The position numbers were made by a program, and so were the translations under genes. Shown piece by piece: positions 46,509 to 57,062 of a stretch of 64,000 bases of DNA; position 1 is the first letter of the stretch; every line of letters begins with the position of its first letter. The stretch covers positions 8,437,001 through 8,501,000 of the forward strand of contig NZ_CP109178.1 in the NCBI RefSeq assembly GCF_036248255.1. Direction: 5' to 3'. A model generated the notes under the pieces. It saw only the letters and a list, made by a program, of their open reading frames with translations. It was not told where the DNA came from and made no database searches. This DNA is from Streptomyces sp. NBC_01717. GTDB lineage: Bacteria > Actinomycetota > Actinomycetes > Streptomycetales > Streptomycetaceae.

Positions 46509-47600
46509 TCACCACCGCGTGCAGCGCAGGGCCATCAAGGCCACATCGTCGCGGATCCGACCGTCGGTCCATGAGCGCAGGTCGTCCAGCACGCGGTCGA
46601 GCAGGGCGCCCGGATCGTTCTCGCCGATGCCTCGGAGGCGCTCGGCGACCGGGTAGAAGTGACCCTGCCGATTGCGGGCTTCGGAGGTGCCGTCGGTGAA
46701 GAGGAGCAGCAGGTCACCGGGCTGGAAGGGGACCTTTTGCAAGCGGTAACAGTCACCGGCCAGCTCGCACAACCCCAGCGGTGGCGCGGCTATCTCGGGC
46801 GTCAGCTCGGTGACGGTCCCCTCGCGGTGGCGCAGCAGTGGCGGGGGATGGCCGCAGTTGACGATGACGGCCGCGTGGTCTTCCTCCGGTGCCGTGGCGA
46901 CCAATATCGCCGTGGCGAATTCTTCGCTCCGGCCGCGCCGGGCAATCGCGCCGTCGAGTCGTGTGGCCACGCTTTCCAGGCCGGGTTCGGTTCGGGCCAC
47001 GTCACGGAAGACGCCGAGGATGTCGGCGGCGACCTCCACTGCTTCGAATCCCTTGCCGCGGACGTCGCCCAGCAGCACCCGGACGCCGAACTTGGTCTCC
47101 AGCAGGTCGTACAGATCCCCGCCGATTCGAGCATCCGGCTCCGCAGCGGCATAGCGCACCGCCACCTGCAGACGGCCGACCCGGGATGGGAGCGGGCGCA
47201 GCAGGGCCCTCTGAACCGCCTCAGTAATGTTGTGCAACCGGGCCGCCGCTTGCTCTTCTCTGTGCATTAGGGCGATAACGCCCGAAGTGACGGCTGCGGC
47301 CAGCACAACGCAGCCCGCGGAGCTCACGTGGATCACTGTCGGCACACTTGGGTTCACCCGGGCGAGTACGAACACCAGGACGATTGCGAGAACACCCGCA
47401 GCCAGCGGAGCCCAAACCCTCCGGGCTCCAACCGCAGCCAGCACCGGCACCGAAATCAGAACCGGGGAAAGAGTGCTGTCCGGCCCGGACAGCAGATCGA
47501 CAACCAGGCACGCCAAAATCATCAAACAGCCGAGGCCGAGGAGGAACTTCACGCCGAGGGGCAGCTGCACCCACCTGTGGCGCTCGTACCAGGCAACCAT
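46509..47600 (-). CDS. Membrane-anchored SpoIIE/PP2C-type phosphatase
   Basis: A 363-residue protein with an N-terminal membrane region (residues 18-110; LLGLGCLMILACLVVDLL, VLAIVLVFVLARV) and a SpoIIE domain (about 125-360): GGDLYDL, GDVRGKG, NCGHPPP and LLLFTDGTSEARN. The same plan is seen in the phosphatase at 29476, so the two are paralogues. It likely acts on STAS antagonists in stress sigma-factor control. ATG 47600 has GAGGGGA upstream. Confidence 0.93.
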   Translation of the reverse strand: MVAWYERHRWVQLPLGVKFLLGLGCLMILACLVVDLLSGPDSTLSPVLISVPVLAAVGARRVWAPLAAGVLAIVLVFVLARVNPSVPTVIHVSSAGCVVLAAAVTSGVIALMHREEQAAARLHNITEAVQRALLRPLPSRVGRLQVAVRYAAAEPDARIGGDLYDLLETKFGVRVLLGDVRGKGFEAVEVAADILGVFRDVARTEPGLESVATRLDGAIARRGRSEEFATAILVATAPEEDHAAVIVNCGHPPPLLRHREGTVTELTPEIAAPPLGLCELAGDCYRLQKVPFQPGDLLLLFTDGTSEARNRQGHFYPVAERLRGIGENDPGALLDRVLDDLRSWTDGRIRDDVALMALRCTRW

Positions 47601-47674
47601 GGGTGTCCCCTCTGTCCAGGGCTCTCCCCTCCCAATGTTCCGGGCCGCGTCGTCATCCCGCCAGCTGGTGAGTA

Positions 47675-48064
47675 GTGGCGGTAAAGCGCGCGAACCAGGC
47701 CCACTGCGCCTACGGCTCGCACCTCGACGATTGCTGCTGCACCGTGAACTGTCTCGAAGCGCTCTACGAGAAGTCCACCGCCCCGGTCGGCTCGCCCCGG
47801 CGGCCGAGTCGTGACCGCACCCGGGCCGGTCCGCGGCCACCGCGCTTGCGCGGGACGGGATTGTCCGGGCTCCCCCGAGCATTGGCGAGACGAGCGGTGG
47901 CGGACCCCTCCCGATCAGCGCGGACACGGTCCGGACACCGGCCGACGCCGCCAGCGGCCGGCGAACGCGATCGAGTGGAACGCCTCTCCCGGGCCGCTCC
48001 AGGTCAGCGCCACGTGCGCAGCTGGTCAGCGATCTGCTCCCATTTTGGGCGGGTCGGGTCGTAG
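47675..48064 (+). CDS. Possible Cys-cluster small protein (uncertain)
   Basis: From GTG 47675 the first about 35 codons have real-gene-like third-position bias and encode a Cys-rich segment (HCAYGSHLDDCCCTVNCLEA). The rest of the 129-codon frame is Arg/Pro-rich and looks noncoding. It could be a genuine short protein with a decayed 3' end or chance. No family is recognised. Confidence 0.25.
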   Translation: MAVKRANQAHCAYGSHLDDCCCTVNCLEALYEKSTAPVGSPRRPSRDRTRAGPRPPRLRGTGLSGLPRALARRAVADPSRSARTRSGHRPTPPAAGERDRVERLSRAAPGQRHVRSWSAICSHFGRVGS

Positions 48065-48069
48065 TCCAC
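48004..48069 (-). pseudogene. GntR-family regulator, 5' end only
   Basis: From GTG 48069 the frame reads VDYDPTRPKWEQIADQLRTW, the standard N-terminus of streptomycete GntR regulators, then stops after 21 codons where about 70-250 are expected. A TACAGT -10-like box lies seven bases before the GTG, so the original gene was probably leaderless and its promoter survives. Confidence 0.55.
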
Positions 48070-48531
48070 GAGCCGGACTGTACGTAACGGGACACATATG
48101 GGCATAGATGTGAGCAGGCATACCGATGCCCGGGTCGCGCAGGGGCTGCAAACCGCCCCCGGACGGGACAGTGGCGCGGGCCGTGTCCGCCTTGCCGAGG
48201 CCGGCCACCCGACGGTGGCGCTGCCTCTCCCTACCCATGACCCGAGGAAGTCGGAGCACCCGACTTGACGCCGGGCCGCAATCATCATCCACAGCCGACC
48301 CAGCTCAGCCGACCCGATTGAAACGCGGAAATCACGGCATCTGCGCTCCAGGAACCGCAAATCGGGCGCCACCAAACACCTTCTCCGGGAACACAATGAA
48401 GTGTGTGGGCATCGCTACGGCGAGATGCTGGAGAGCACGGCCGTCGGAGGAGGCGCGGCGCTGAGATGCCCATTGTTTCCGCTCCGGGGCCAGGGGCGGG
48501 CGGATGAGTGAGTGCCTACGAAAGGACCGCC
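48070..48531. other. Gap between GntR remnant and csbD-like gene
   Basis: About 460 bases with no supported gene. It must contain the promoter of the CsbD-like gene. Confidence 0.4.
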
Positions 48532-48705
48532 ATGAGTGCCGGAGAGAAGGCCAAGGCCAAGGCGGAGCAGGTTGTCGGGAAGGCTGTGAGGAAGGTGGCC
48601 CACGCGGTGGGCAACGAGACCACCGCAGCCAAGGGAGCCGCGCTGGAGGCCCGGGGCAAGGCCCGGGACATCAAGGAGAGGTCGAAGGACAGCTTCAGGC
48701 GCTGA
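48532..48705 (+). CDS. CsbD-family stress protein
   Basis: A 57-residue highly charged, Lys/Ala-rich helical protein (KAKAKAEQVVGKAVRKVAHAVG, KGAALEARGKARDIKE in succession), matching CsbD, a SigB-controlled general-stress family of unknown mechanism. AAAGGA precedes ATG 48532. It sits with DUF2945 and DUF6343 genes and SpoIIE phosphatases, consistent with a sigma-B-like stress setting. Confidence 0.88.
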   Translation: MSAGEKAKAKAEQVVGKAVRKVAHAVGNETTAAKGAALEARGKARDIKERSKDSFRR

Positions 48706-48841
48706 CCACGCCACGTCGTGGGCGGAGCCAGTGCACCCGTGCGCACAAGGAATGAACTCTGATGACCGTGGGCCCTGACAAGTCCTGGTACCGCACTTGC
48801 TTGCCCTCGGTCCGATCATCAGCAGGTCAGAGGTGAGTTCG

Positions 48842-49156
48842 ATGTCCGAGATGCCCCCGCACGAACCGAGGGACGACAGGCAATCCCGCAGCCCGGCATG
48901 CCGCCGTCGCGCGGGTACCGAACCCCTCACCGCACGCAGCGACCTGGTCCTGCGTACGGTCCTGTCCACAGCCGCACTGGTCGTCTTCGCCCTGGCGACC
49001 GCGGGGTTCGCGTGGTGGGCGACCTCCTCAAGCACGGATTCTTCTCCCAGCTCGACCGTCCTTGGCGTGCTCGCGGCAGTCTGCGGGGTGCTCCTCCTCG
49101 TGGCGGTCCTCGACCTGGCGGTCATCCGCCGACGGCGATCGGGGCAACGTAGCTGA
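48842..49156 (+). CDS. DUF6343 small membrane protein
   Basis: A 104-residue protein with the motif RRRAGTEPLTARSDLVLRTV before two membrane helices (AALVVFALATAGFAWW, VLGVLAAVCGVLLLVAVLDL) and an Arg-rich C-terminus. The TEPLTARS block is characteristic of DUF6343 proteins of streptomycetes. ATG 48842 is preferred; GTG 48833 is an alternative. Function unknown. Confidence 0.75.
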   Translation: MSEMPPHEPRDDRQSRSPACRRRAGTEPLTARSDLVLRTVLSTAALVVFALATAGFAWWATSSSTDSSPSSTVLGVLAAVCGVLLLVAVLDLAVIRRRRSGQRS

Positions 49157-49580
49157 AGCAGATCAGTGGTACCGACCGGTGGAACTCGCGGACCGTTTCG
49201 TGTCGCCGTACGTCCTAGGGCATGCGTTCGATTACAGCGTCGCCGCCATGGCCGAGCCCCCACCGCTCTGCCCGGTCAGGGCCGAGGCCGCGGCCGCCGC
49301 GATGGGCGGCGGGCTCAGGAAGCCGCCAGCGTCACGAGAGCCAAGGCCGCGCGGTCCGGGGGATTCCCCCTCGATCAGATCGAACAGGACGAAAACACTT
49401 GGCGGCTGCGCTTACGTTCGCCTGTGCGCGCCGGGGATCTGACCCGTCACGGCGCTTCGGCAGGTGTGGGTCCGCCAGGGAACTGGCGGGAGTGCGGACG
49501 TTTGCCTCACGCGCCACCGGAGGCAGCAGGAGGGACACCCGACAGGTCGGGCTGAAGTATCTGCCGTACCAGATTCATCT
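49157..49580. other. Gap between DUF6343 and epimerase genes
   Basis: 424 bases between convergent genes. No coding frame or repeat is convincing. Confidence 0.4.
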
Positions 49581-50618
49581 TCACCCCACCCGGTGCCTGG
49601 CCAGTGGACGAGTCTTTGCACCCGAACCGTGGCGCACGCCTTTCAGGAACGCGTCGAGTGCTTCCTCCGCTGTCCGTTTCGGGTGCCAGCCGAGGAGATC
49701 CCGGGCGCGTCCGCAGTCCATTGTCGGCAGCCGCAGGACGGCGTCGAACAGGTACGGCGAAGCGGGCACCGCGTGGGCTTGCCACGCGGCAGAGAGTGCG
49801 GTGCGCATGAGATTCCGTGGCACCTTGACCAGCCGTGCGCCGAGTTGTGTCCCTAGAGCGTTGGCGTCGATCACGGGTTGCGCGGCGAGATTGAACGCAC
49901 CGCGTACGTCATCGCGAACCGCCACAAGGTAGGCCTGAGCGGCATCGTCGGTATGGAGCACCTGGAAGCGCAGCCCTTGGAGATCCGGCACCCAGGGCAA
50001 CAGGTCGGGACGGAGTAGCGGACCCGGAACGAATCGCCCGACGAAGATGCGGCGCTGTTCGCTGGCCGCCGGTTCTTGGAACAGGAACCCCGGCCGCATC
50101 CGCACGACGCGGATATCCGGGTTCTCCAGTTCGTAGGTGTCGAGCACCCGTTCCACGTAGGCCTTTTCGCGACAGTACGCGGCGTCGGGCCACCCGTGCG
50201 TGGGCCACTCCTCGTCGACACCCGGTTCGCTCTTCGGACCTGGCGAGTAGGCGCCGACAGACGAGGCGTACACCAGTGCAGGCACGCCCGCCTCACGGAC
50301 CGCCTCGAAGACACGCATCGATCCCGCGACGTTGTTGTGCCAAGTCACCACCGGGTCGTGCGTCGGCTGAAAGCGCCAGGCCAGGTGGACCACGACGTCA
50401 GCACCCGTGAAGTAGGAGCGGAGCTCGCCTGCGCTGCCCAACTGCGACAGGTCCACGACGCCCCAGGCGGCCTTGGGTAGCGAGAGCGCGGGGAGTCTAC
50501 GCGCCAGACCGAGTATCGACGCGATCGACTCGTCTGCCGCGAGGGCCTTCATCACGCTGATGCCGACGTTTCCGGTAGCGCCGGTGACGACGACCCGCAG
50601 TCCTGACCTGGCGTTCAT
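49581..50618 (-). CDS. NAD-dependent epimerase/dehydratase (extended SDR)
   Basis: A 345-residue extended short-chain dehydrogenase. GATGNVGIS (13-21) binds NAD; the catalytic site is Ser in YASSVGAYS with Tyr-x3-Lys in AAYCREKAY. The C-terminal substrate domain contains VLHTDDAAQAYLVAV and LGWHPKRTAEEAL. It acts on nucleotide sugars or related compounds; the exact reaction is unknown. ATG 50618 has GGAGG six bases upstream. Confidence 0.92.
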   Translation of the reverse strand: MNARSGLRVVVTGATGNVGISVMKALAADESIASILGLARRLPALSLPKAAWGVVDLSQLGSAGELRSYFTGADVVVHLAWRFQPTHDPVVTWHNNVAGSMRVFEAVREAGVPALVYASSVGAYSPGPKSEPGVDEEWPTHGWPDAAYCREKAYVERVLDTYELENPDIRVVRMRPGFLFQEPAASEQRRIFVGRFVPGPLLRPDLLPWVPDLQGLRFQVLHTDDAAQAYLVAVRDDVRGAFNLAAQPVIDANALGTQLGARLVKVPRNLMRTALSAAWQAHAVPASPYLFDAVLRLPTMDCGRARDLLGWHPKRTAEEALDAFLKGVRHGSGAKTRPLARHRVG

Positions 50619-50699
50619 CACATCCTCCGTTTCCACTCAATCCGAACTACAAGTCGCCGCCCGGTACTGGAGGGTCCGGTGAGTATTCGTGCAGTCGGG

Positions 50700-51237
50700 A
50701 ATTCCGAGCGACCAGGAAATGGGCACGACGGCCATGTCGGAATCCCTTCGTTCCGACATCCTTGATCGAGCAAGCCGACACTCCTCACTCGTGCGGCCGA
50801 TGCACCCGCATCATTTGGAATTGTTACGCCCAAATCCCGGATGTGGGCATCCAGTGCCGAGTACAGGATGCGCTGCTCCGTTACCTGACCGCAGAGGACG
50901 ATATGTTCAACTGGCTGAGCAGATAGGCCAGGGGAGTCTCGTAAAAGATCGAGTGTCTTGCCTTGATGACAAAAAGCGATGTCTCGTTCGGGCGCAAAGG
51001 CTCGACCAGGTCACCGTGTGCACCAGCCAAGGCCGCTGCCACAATCTCGCCGTGATGTGAGCGCCATTGACCGAAATTGTCGTTGGCGTAGATGACGAGG
51101 ACATTCCGTTGCTGGGCCGCCTCTATGAGTCGCACAATTCGGGGAGCTGTACGCTCTGCCGATGAGATAAGTAGTTCTGCATCGGGATGCTCATAATTGT
51201 TGATCATATCGATCACGATGAGCGCCGCCTTTCCCAT
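50700..51237 (-). pseudogene. Isochorismatase-like hydrolase, frameshifted
   Basis: ATG 51237 opens a good isochorismatase-family frame (ALIVIDMINNYEHPDAELL, VIYANDNFGQWRSH, FVIKARHSIFYETPL) that ends prematurely at 50881. In the next frame, from about 50905, the missing C-terminal part continues: VLCGQVTEQRILYSALDAHI then VTIPNDA. One indel therefore splits the gene. In addition the nucleophile Cys expected in TEQC is Arg (CGC for TGC), so the gene had lost or was losing function. The DNA here is less GC-rich than its surroundings. Confidence 0.7.
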
Positions 51238-51374
51238 AGGTCCATGGTGACACTCTTCAGGGCATTCGGGCCTCCCGAGAGACTCTCACCGAGCTGGGTC
51301 AGGTTCCCCGCATACTCGACCGAATGGAGCGCCGTCGGCTGATCGACGTCACGCACCGGTAGGGGCATGAGCCC

Positions 51375-51832
51375 TTATTTGACGGCGAGTCGGCACTTTC
51401 CTACCGTTCGGTAGGTGGTCGCGTTGCCGTCGGTGGCGGGGCCATACCGGTCGCGGTCGAGCGCGGCTTCGAGGTCGTGGGCCTTGCCGTCGCGGGAGTC
51501 GAGAGCTAGCTGGTGGACTGCATGCTCGGCTGGCTGGAGACGTTCGGCGCGCATGGAGATGGCCCGGACACGGTGCGTTGGAGTCCGAGGCTCGCGAGGG
51601 TTTGTCTGCGCGGCGGACTGGGCGATGAGGCACCCCACGGGGACCGACGGGTCGGCGATTCGACCCAGGATGACGTCGAAGAATGCCTCGACCGCGCGTA
51701 CCGGATCACCGGGGTGCGCCGCGAGCGCCTGCTCGTACTGTGCGCCGTAGTTCGACGCGTACCGGTCGAGGCACTGGCCGAACAGAGCGTCCTTGTTGCC
51801 GAAGGCGCCGTAGAGGGAGCCGCAGCCGAGGC
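51375..51832 (-). pseudogene. TetR-family regulator, truncated and degraded
   Basis: The minus-strand frame contains SLYGAFGNKDALFGQCLDRY (end of the TetR helix-turn-helix) and VRAVEAFFDVILGRIADPSV then GCLIAQSAAQ, the core of a TetR protein, but the first about 35 residues are missing at a junction near 51835. After SAAQ the similarity falls away, probably through a frameshift. Not expected to be functional. Confidence 0.65.
51400..51415. promoter_or_regulatory. TetR-type operator palindrome
   Basis: CCTACCG-TT-CGGTAGG, a 7-bp dyad of the form many streptomycete TetR repressors bind. It lies beside the broken tetR and no longer has an intact downstream gene. Confidence 0.55.
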
Positions 51833-51842
51833 CAGTGGCTGA

Positions 51843-52193
51843 ACCGAGGGCTACGTCGACACCCTCGCTGCCGATCCGGAAGCCCTGCGATCCAGCTTCG
51901 AGTTCTACCGCGCACGAGATGCGACCATCGCGCAGAACGAGAAGCGCGAGGCTCGACGGCTGTCCCTCCCCGTCCTGGCGATCGGCGGAGCGGAGAACTT
52001 GGGCGCCTCGATCAGCGAAACGATGAAGCTTGCCGCCGGCGACGTGGAGACTCTTGTCCTCCCTGAGTGTGGCCACTACCCCGCCGAGGAAGCCCCCAAG
52101 GCGATGCTGTCCGAGCTGACCGCGTTCCTGGCCCCGTACCGGGCCAGGCGGACCGCAGCAGACATCCCCACGACACGGGGCACCGAAGCCTAG
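51843..52193 (+). pseudogene. Alpha/beta hydrolase, C-terminal fragment
   Basis: Open frame without start encoding about 116 residues that match the C-terminal part of epoxide-hydrolase-like alpha/beta hydrolases: RLSLPVLAIGGAENLG, PECGHYPAEEAP (triad His) and ELTAFLAPYR. The N-terminal about 180 residues, including the nucleophile elbow, are missing. It abuts the truncated tetR head to head at about 51.84 kb, marking a deletion or recombination joint. Confidence 0.7.
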
Positions 52194-52253
52194 CGGTCGT
52201 CACAGACTGTGATTGTGGCCAGTGCCGGCGACGCGGCAGTGCGTTCGCGTGTG

Positions 52254-53468
52254 TCACGGTGCGTCCTGGTCCGCTGTTGCGAAGGCATGCTTTCGCGTGA
52301 GCGTGATCATGAGGAGGCTGACGACTCCGAGCGCTGCCGCGGCGATGGCGTCGGCGGTGATGTTGACGCGCTGCAGGAGTATGCCGCCGACGATGCCGCC
52401 GAGTGCCATGGCCGCGTTCCACAAGGTCACGAGGATGGCTTGCGCGGTGTCGGCGATGGCCGGGCTGCGTCGCATCCCGGCGTGACCCGCTGCGGTCTGA
52501 AGGAGCGTGGGTGTACCGCCCCACCCCAGGCCCCACACGACGGCTGCGACCCAGACAACAGCCTGTGCTGTGGTGGCGGCAAAGGCAACGGTGGCAAGGG
52601 TGAACAGCGTTGCGGCGGTCAGCGCGAGCCCACGAAGGTACCTGTCGATGTGAAGACCGGTGTACCAGATGCTGACCAGGCATGCGATGCCGAAGGCCAG
52701 CAAGACCGCGTCCACTGCGGTGGCGAGGCCGGCGTGCCGCAGGTACGGCGCGATGTACGCGTAGATGATCGTGTGGCCGAGAACGAAGGTCACGACGACG
52801 ACCATGATGGCGGTGACCCCAGGGGCCCGGAGCGTCTGTCGGGTGGTCGGTTTCGGCTCTTCAGTTGTTGTCGTCGGCCGGCTGATGGCGGGAACGCTGA
52901 ACGTGATCCACCCGATGACGGCGAGGGTGATTACTGAGACGGCGGCGAAGGACGCTCGCCACCCGATCTGTTGCCCGATCAGCGTCCCGGCGGGAACACC
53001 CAGCGACAGCGCCAGGGGGATCCCGGTCATCGCGATTGCGATGGCACGGCCCTCCTGGCCGGGAGGCGCGATGCGGCGCGCGTAGCCGGCGAGGATCGCC
53101 CACGCGAGTCCGGCGGCGACGCCGGCGAGGAAACGTGCGATGAGCAGGACTGCGTAGCCGGGCGCGGCAGCAGTGAGCGTGTTCGCGATCAGGAAGACGG
53201 TCGTAGCGCTCAGCAACAACGGCTTGCGCCGAATTCCTGCGGTGGCAGCGGCCAACGGTATGGCTGTCAGGGCTGTCCCGGCGGCGTACACGGTGACGGC
53301 CTGGCCCGCCGCACCAGAGCTGACGCCGAGAGAGGAGGTCATCTGCGGGAGGACACCTGCTGGGAGGGTCTCGGTCAAGCTGGTGATGAAGACTGCAGTT
53401 CCCAGTGCCAGGAGCGCGGACCATGGGAGGACTTCACGTCTTGTCTGAGAGGCCGTCGTGGTCGTCAT
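52254..53468 (-). CDS. MFS drug-efflux-type transporter
   Basis: A 404-residue, 12-helix major facilitator. The loop after helix 2 reads AGIRRKPLLLS, and RFLAGVAAGLAWAILAG and LSLGVPAGTLIGQQIGWRA resemble the DHA1 antiporter motifs of chloramphenicol/arabinose-type exporters. It presumably exports a small toxic compound. ATG 53468 is favoured over ATG 53480 because a MerR-type promoter places transcription initiation close to or past the upstream ATG. Divergent from a MerR regulator that likely activates it. Confidence 0.9.
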   Translation of the reverse strand: MTTTTASQTRREVLPWSALLALGTAVFITSLTETLPAGVLPQMTSSLGVSSGAAGQAVTVYAAGTALTAIPLAAATAGIRRKPLLLSATTVFLIANTLTAAAPGYAVLLIARFLAGVAAGLAWAILAGYARRIAPPGQEGRAIAIAMTGIPLALSLGVPAGTLIGQQIGWRASFAAVSVITLAVIGWITFSVPAISRPTTTTEEPKPTTRQTLRAPGVTAIMVVVVTFVLGHTIIYAYIAPYLRHAGLATAVDAVLLAFGIACLVSIWYTGLHIDRYLRGLALTAATLFTLATVAFAATTAQAVVWVAAVVWGLGWGGTPTLLQTAAGHAGMRRSPAIADTAQAILVTLWNAAMALGGIVGGILLQRVNITADAIAAAALGVVSLLMITLTRKHAFATADQDAP

Positions 53469-53487
53469 GCCACCGATCATGAATCCT

Positions 53488-53510
53488 TCACATTGATGTG
53501 AGGGTCAAGC
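53488..53510 (-). promoter_or_regulatory. MerR-type promoter/operator for the MFS gene
   Basis: On the minus strand: TTGACC (-35), then the dyad TCACATCAATGTGA inside a long spacer before the transporter start. A dyad within a 19-20 bp spacer is the MerR hallmark. Confidence 0.6.
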
Positions 53511-53539
53511 GCGCAGGGTGCGCGGTTACCCTCGACGAT

Positions 53540-53935
53540 GTGCGGATTGGTGAACTGTCACGGTTGACGGGCGTGTCTCGGCGCCTGCTGCGCTATTACG
53601 AGGAGCAGGGCCTGATCGTGCCCGATCGGTCGACGAACGGATACCGTGAGTACGACGAACGGTATGTGGACCGTGTAAAGCAGATCCGCGGCTTGTTGGC
53701 GGCGGGGTTGCCGACTCGGATCATCAAACAGATCTTGCCGTGCTTGGACAAACCCAGGTCCATTCATTTCCCGGACGCGACCCCAGAAATGTTGGCGTTG
53801 CTGACCTCGGAACGGGACAAGCTCACCGAGCGGGTCGAGGTGCTCACCCGTAACCGGGACGCGATGACCGAGTACTTGGCCGAGGTGGAGCAGCATCGGG
53901 CCCCGATTGCGCCTGATCAACCGCGGGGCGCCTGA
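53540..53935 (+). CDS. MerR-family transcriptional regulator
   Basis: A 131-residue activator. Helix-turn-helix and wing at residues 1-70 (RIGELSRLTGVSRRLLRYYE, GYREYDERYVDRV), then a dimerisation coiled coil (about 85-118; LLTSERDKLTERVEVLTRNR). No Cys-rich metal site, so an organic effector is more likely than a metal. GTG 53540 lies seven bases after a TACCCT -10-like box and is probably leaderless. Divergent MFS gene is the likely target. Confidence 0.9.
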   Translation: MRIGELSRLTGVSRRLLRYYEEQGLIVPDRSTNGYREYDERYVDRVKQIRGLLAAGLPTRIIKQILPCLDKPRSIHFPDATPEMLALLTSERDKLTERVEVLTRNRDAMTEYLAEVEQHRAPIAPDQPRGA

Positions 53936-54141
53936 AGCTAGTTCCTCAACTCGCCGTCTCTTCTCGTGTTTACGATTTCAGTGTGGGTTCAACGATCCGG
54001 CGGCCGGGCTCCACACGTCTGCGCCCGTACATAGGGGAACAAGCTCCAAGCTCACCCCGCTGCCCCGGGCGTTGGCCCGGGGCAGGAAGTCGGAGAGCCA
54101 CTCGGCGAGGAGCACCCGACGAACCGCCGCCAGGCGGCCTG

Positions 54142-54570
54142 TCAGGGGCGGACGTAGGGCCGGGTCATGATCTCCATGTTGTGGCCGTCCGGGTCGCCGA
54201 AGTACGCGCCGTGACCGCCGAAAAGACGGTTGATCTGGCCGGGTTCGGTGTGGCTGGGGTCGGCGTAGTAGGTGACCCCGACCGCCTCCAGACGGGCGAT
54301 CATGGCGTGGAACTGCGCGTCGGGCACGAGGAACGCGTAGTGCTGTGACTGGATCGGCTCGTTCCTCTTCTCGTAGTAGTCGAGCGTCACCCCGTTGCCC
54401 AGGTCGACGGGAAGGAACGGCCCGAACGGAGCGCCGACCTTCAGCCCCAGGATCGCGGCGATGAATTCGGCCGACAGGCGCCGGTCCCTGGCATAGACGG
54501 CGGTGTGGTTCAGCTGGACGGCGGTTGCCGACAGCTCGGATTCGTGCGGGTAAGGCCGGTCGTATGACAT
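54142..54570 (-). CDS. VOC (glyoxalase/dioxygenase superfamily) protein
   Basis: A 142-residue vicinal-oxygen-chelate protein. Paired beta-alpha-beta modules: QLNHTAVYARDRRLSAEFIA and HYAFLVPDAQFHAMIARLEA, ending GAYFGDPDGHNMEIMTRPY. Metal-site candidates are His22, His78 and the Glu of NMEIM. It could be a glyoxalase, thiol transferase (fosfomycin/bleomycin type) or dioxygenase; not resolvable. Monocistronic. Confidence 0.9.
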   Translation of the reverse strand: MSYDRPYPHESELSATAVQLNHTAVYARDRRLSAEFIAAILGLKVGAPFGPFLPVDLGNGVTLDYYEKRNEPIQSQHYAFLVPDAQFHAMIARLEAVGVTYYADPSHTEPGQINRLFGGHGAYFGDPDGHNMEIMTRPYVRP

Positions 54571-55106
54571 CAGTGGTGTGTCTCCGGGTCTTTGGGATTT
54601 GCTGGGATGGGGCACCGCACGCGGGCACCGGGAGCAAAGACGCGGAGAAGGGGGCGGGCCTCTTGCCCGCCATGCGCTCACGCCGAGGCCGGGAGCCTCA
54701 CTCGTGCATGGCCCATGGCCGACCCGGCAGTCACCCGACTGACCCTAGTGGCCGATCATGGGCTGGGGCAACGCCGTTCCTCGGCTGTGTCCCGGCGACT
54801 CCGCCGCAGCACAGCCGTAGGTGAGCCGCCAGTGGGCCGTAGCGGGTCAGCCGAAGCACGGATGTGGCACGCACTGGTCGATGCGATGAAGAACGGGGCC
54901 CTCACAGCGAGTTCGGGCCCGACCGAGAACAGGAAGCTCTGAAGCTGTTCACCCAGCGGGCCGAAGCACACCGCAACGAGCAACGGTGCTGCCGGCAGCA
55001 GTTGAGTCAGTCGGCTGATCAGGCCGCTCGTGCTGCACAGACGCCGACCTGTCCCAGGAAGCGCAGGCGTGCCTGCACCGGCTCGTCGGCCACAAGACCG
55101 ATGTGC
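54571..55106. other. Gap with possible decayed coding DNA
   Basis: 536 bases. Fragments such as HALVDAMKNGALTASSG and DLSQEAQACLHRLVGHKTD (plus strand, different frames) look coding-like but no family or start is recognised. Confidence 0.35.
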
Positions 55107-55295
55107 TCAGGCACTGCGCACGGCCTGCTCGATGTCGTTGCGATCAAGGCCCTCATTCTTCGCGTACTGCGTGATCGCTTCCTGCAGATCGCGCTCGAGA
55201 TCTTGCCAAGCCCGCCATGCGGTTTCGTAGGTCGTCGTCTGCGCTTCGCTCCACGGCTCAGTGGCCGGCGGTCCCAAGCGCTCGCGCAGTTCCAT
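55107..55295 (-). CDS. Small hypothetical protein, 62 aa
   Basis: From ATG 55295 the frame encodes an acidic, helical protein (ELRERLGPPATEPWSEAQ, YETAWRAWQDLERDLQEAIT, then a charged tail). Composition and third-position bias look like a real streptomycete gene, and similar small proteins with a TEPW/AWRAW pattern occur in the genus, but no function is known. The frame continues upstream without a better start, so it may be the 3' part of a longer, broken gene. Confidence 0.5.
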   Translation of the reverse strand: MELRERLGPPATEPWSEAQTTTYETAWRAWQDLERDLQEAITQYAKNEGLDRNDIEQAVRSA

Positions 55296-57062
<1,767 letters not shown>

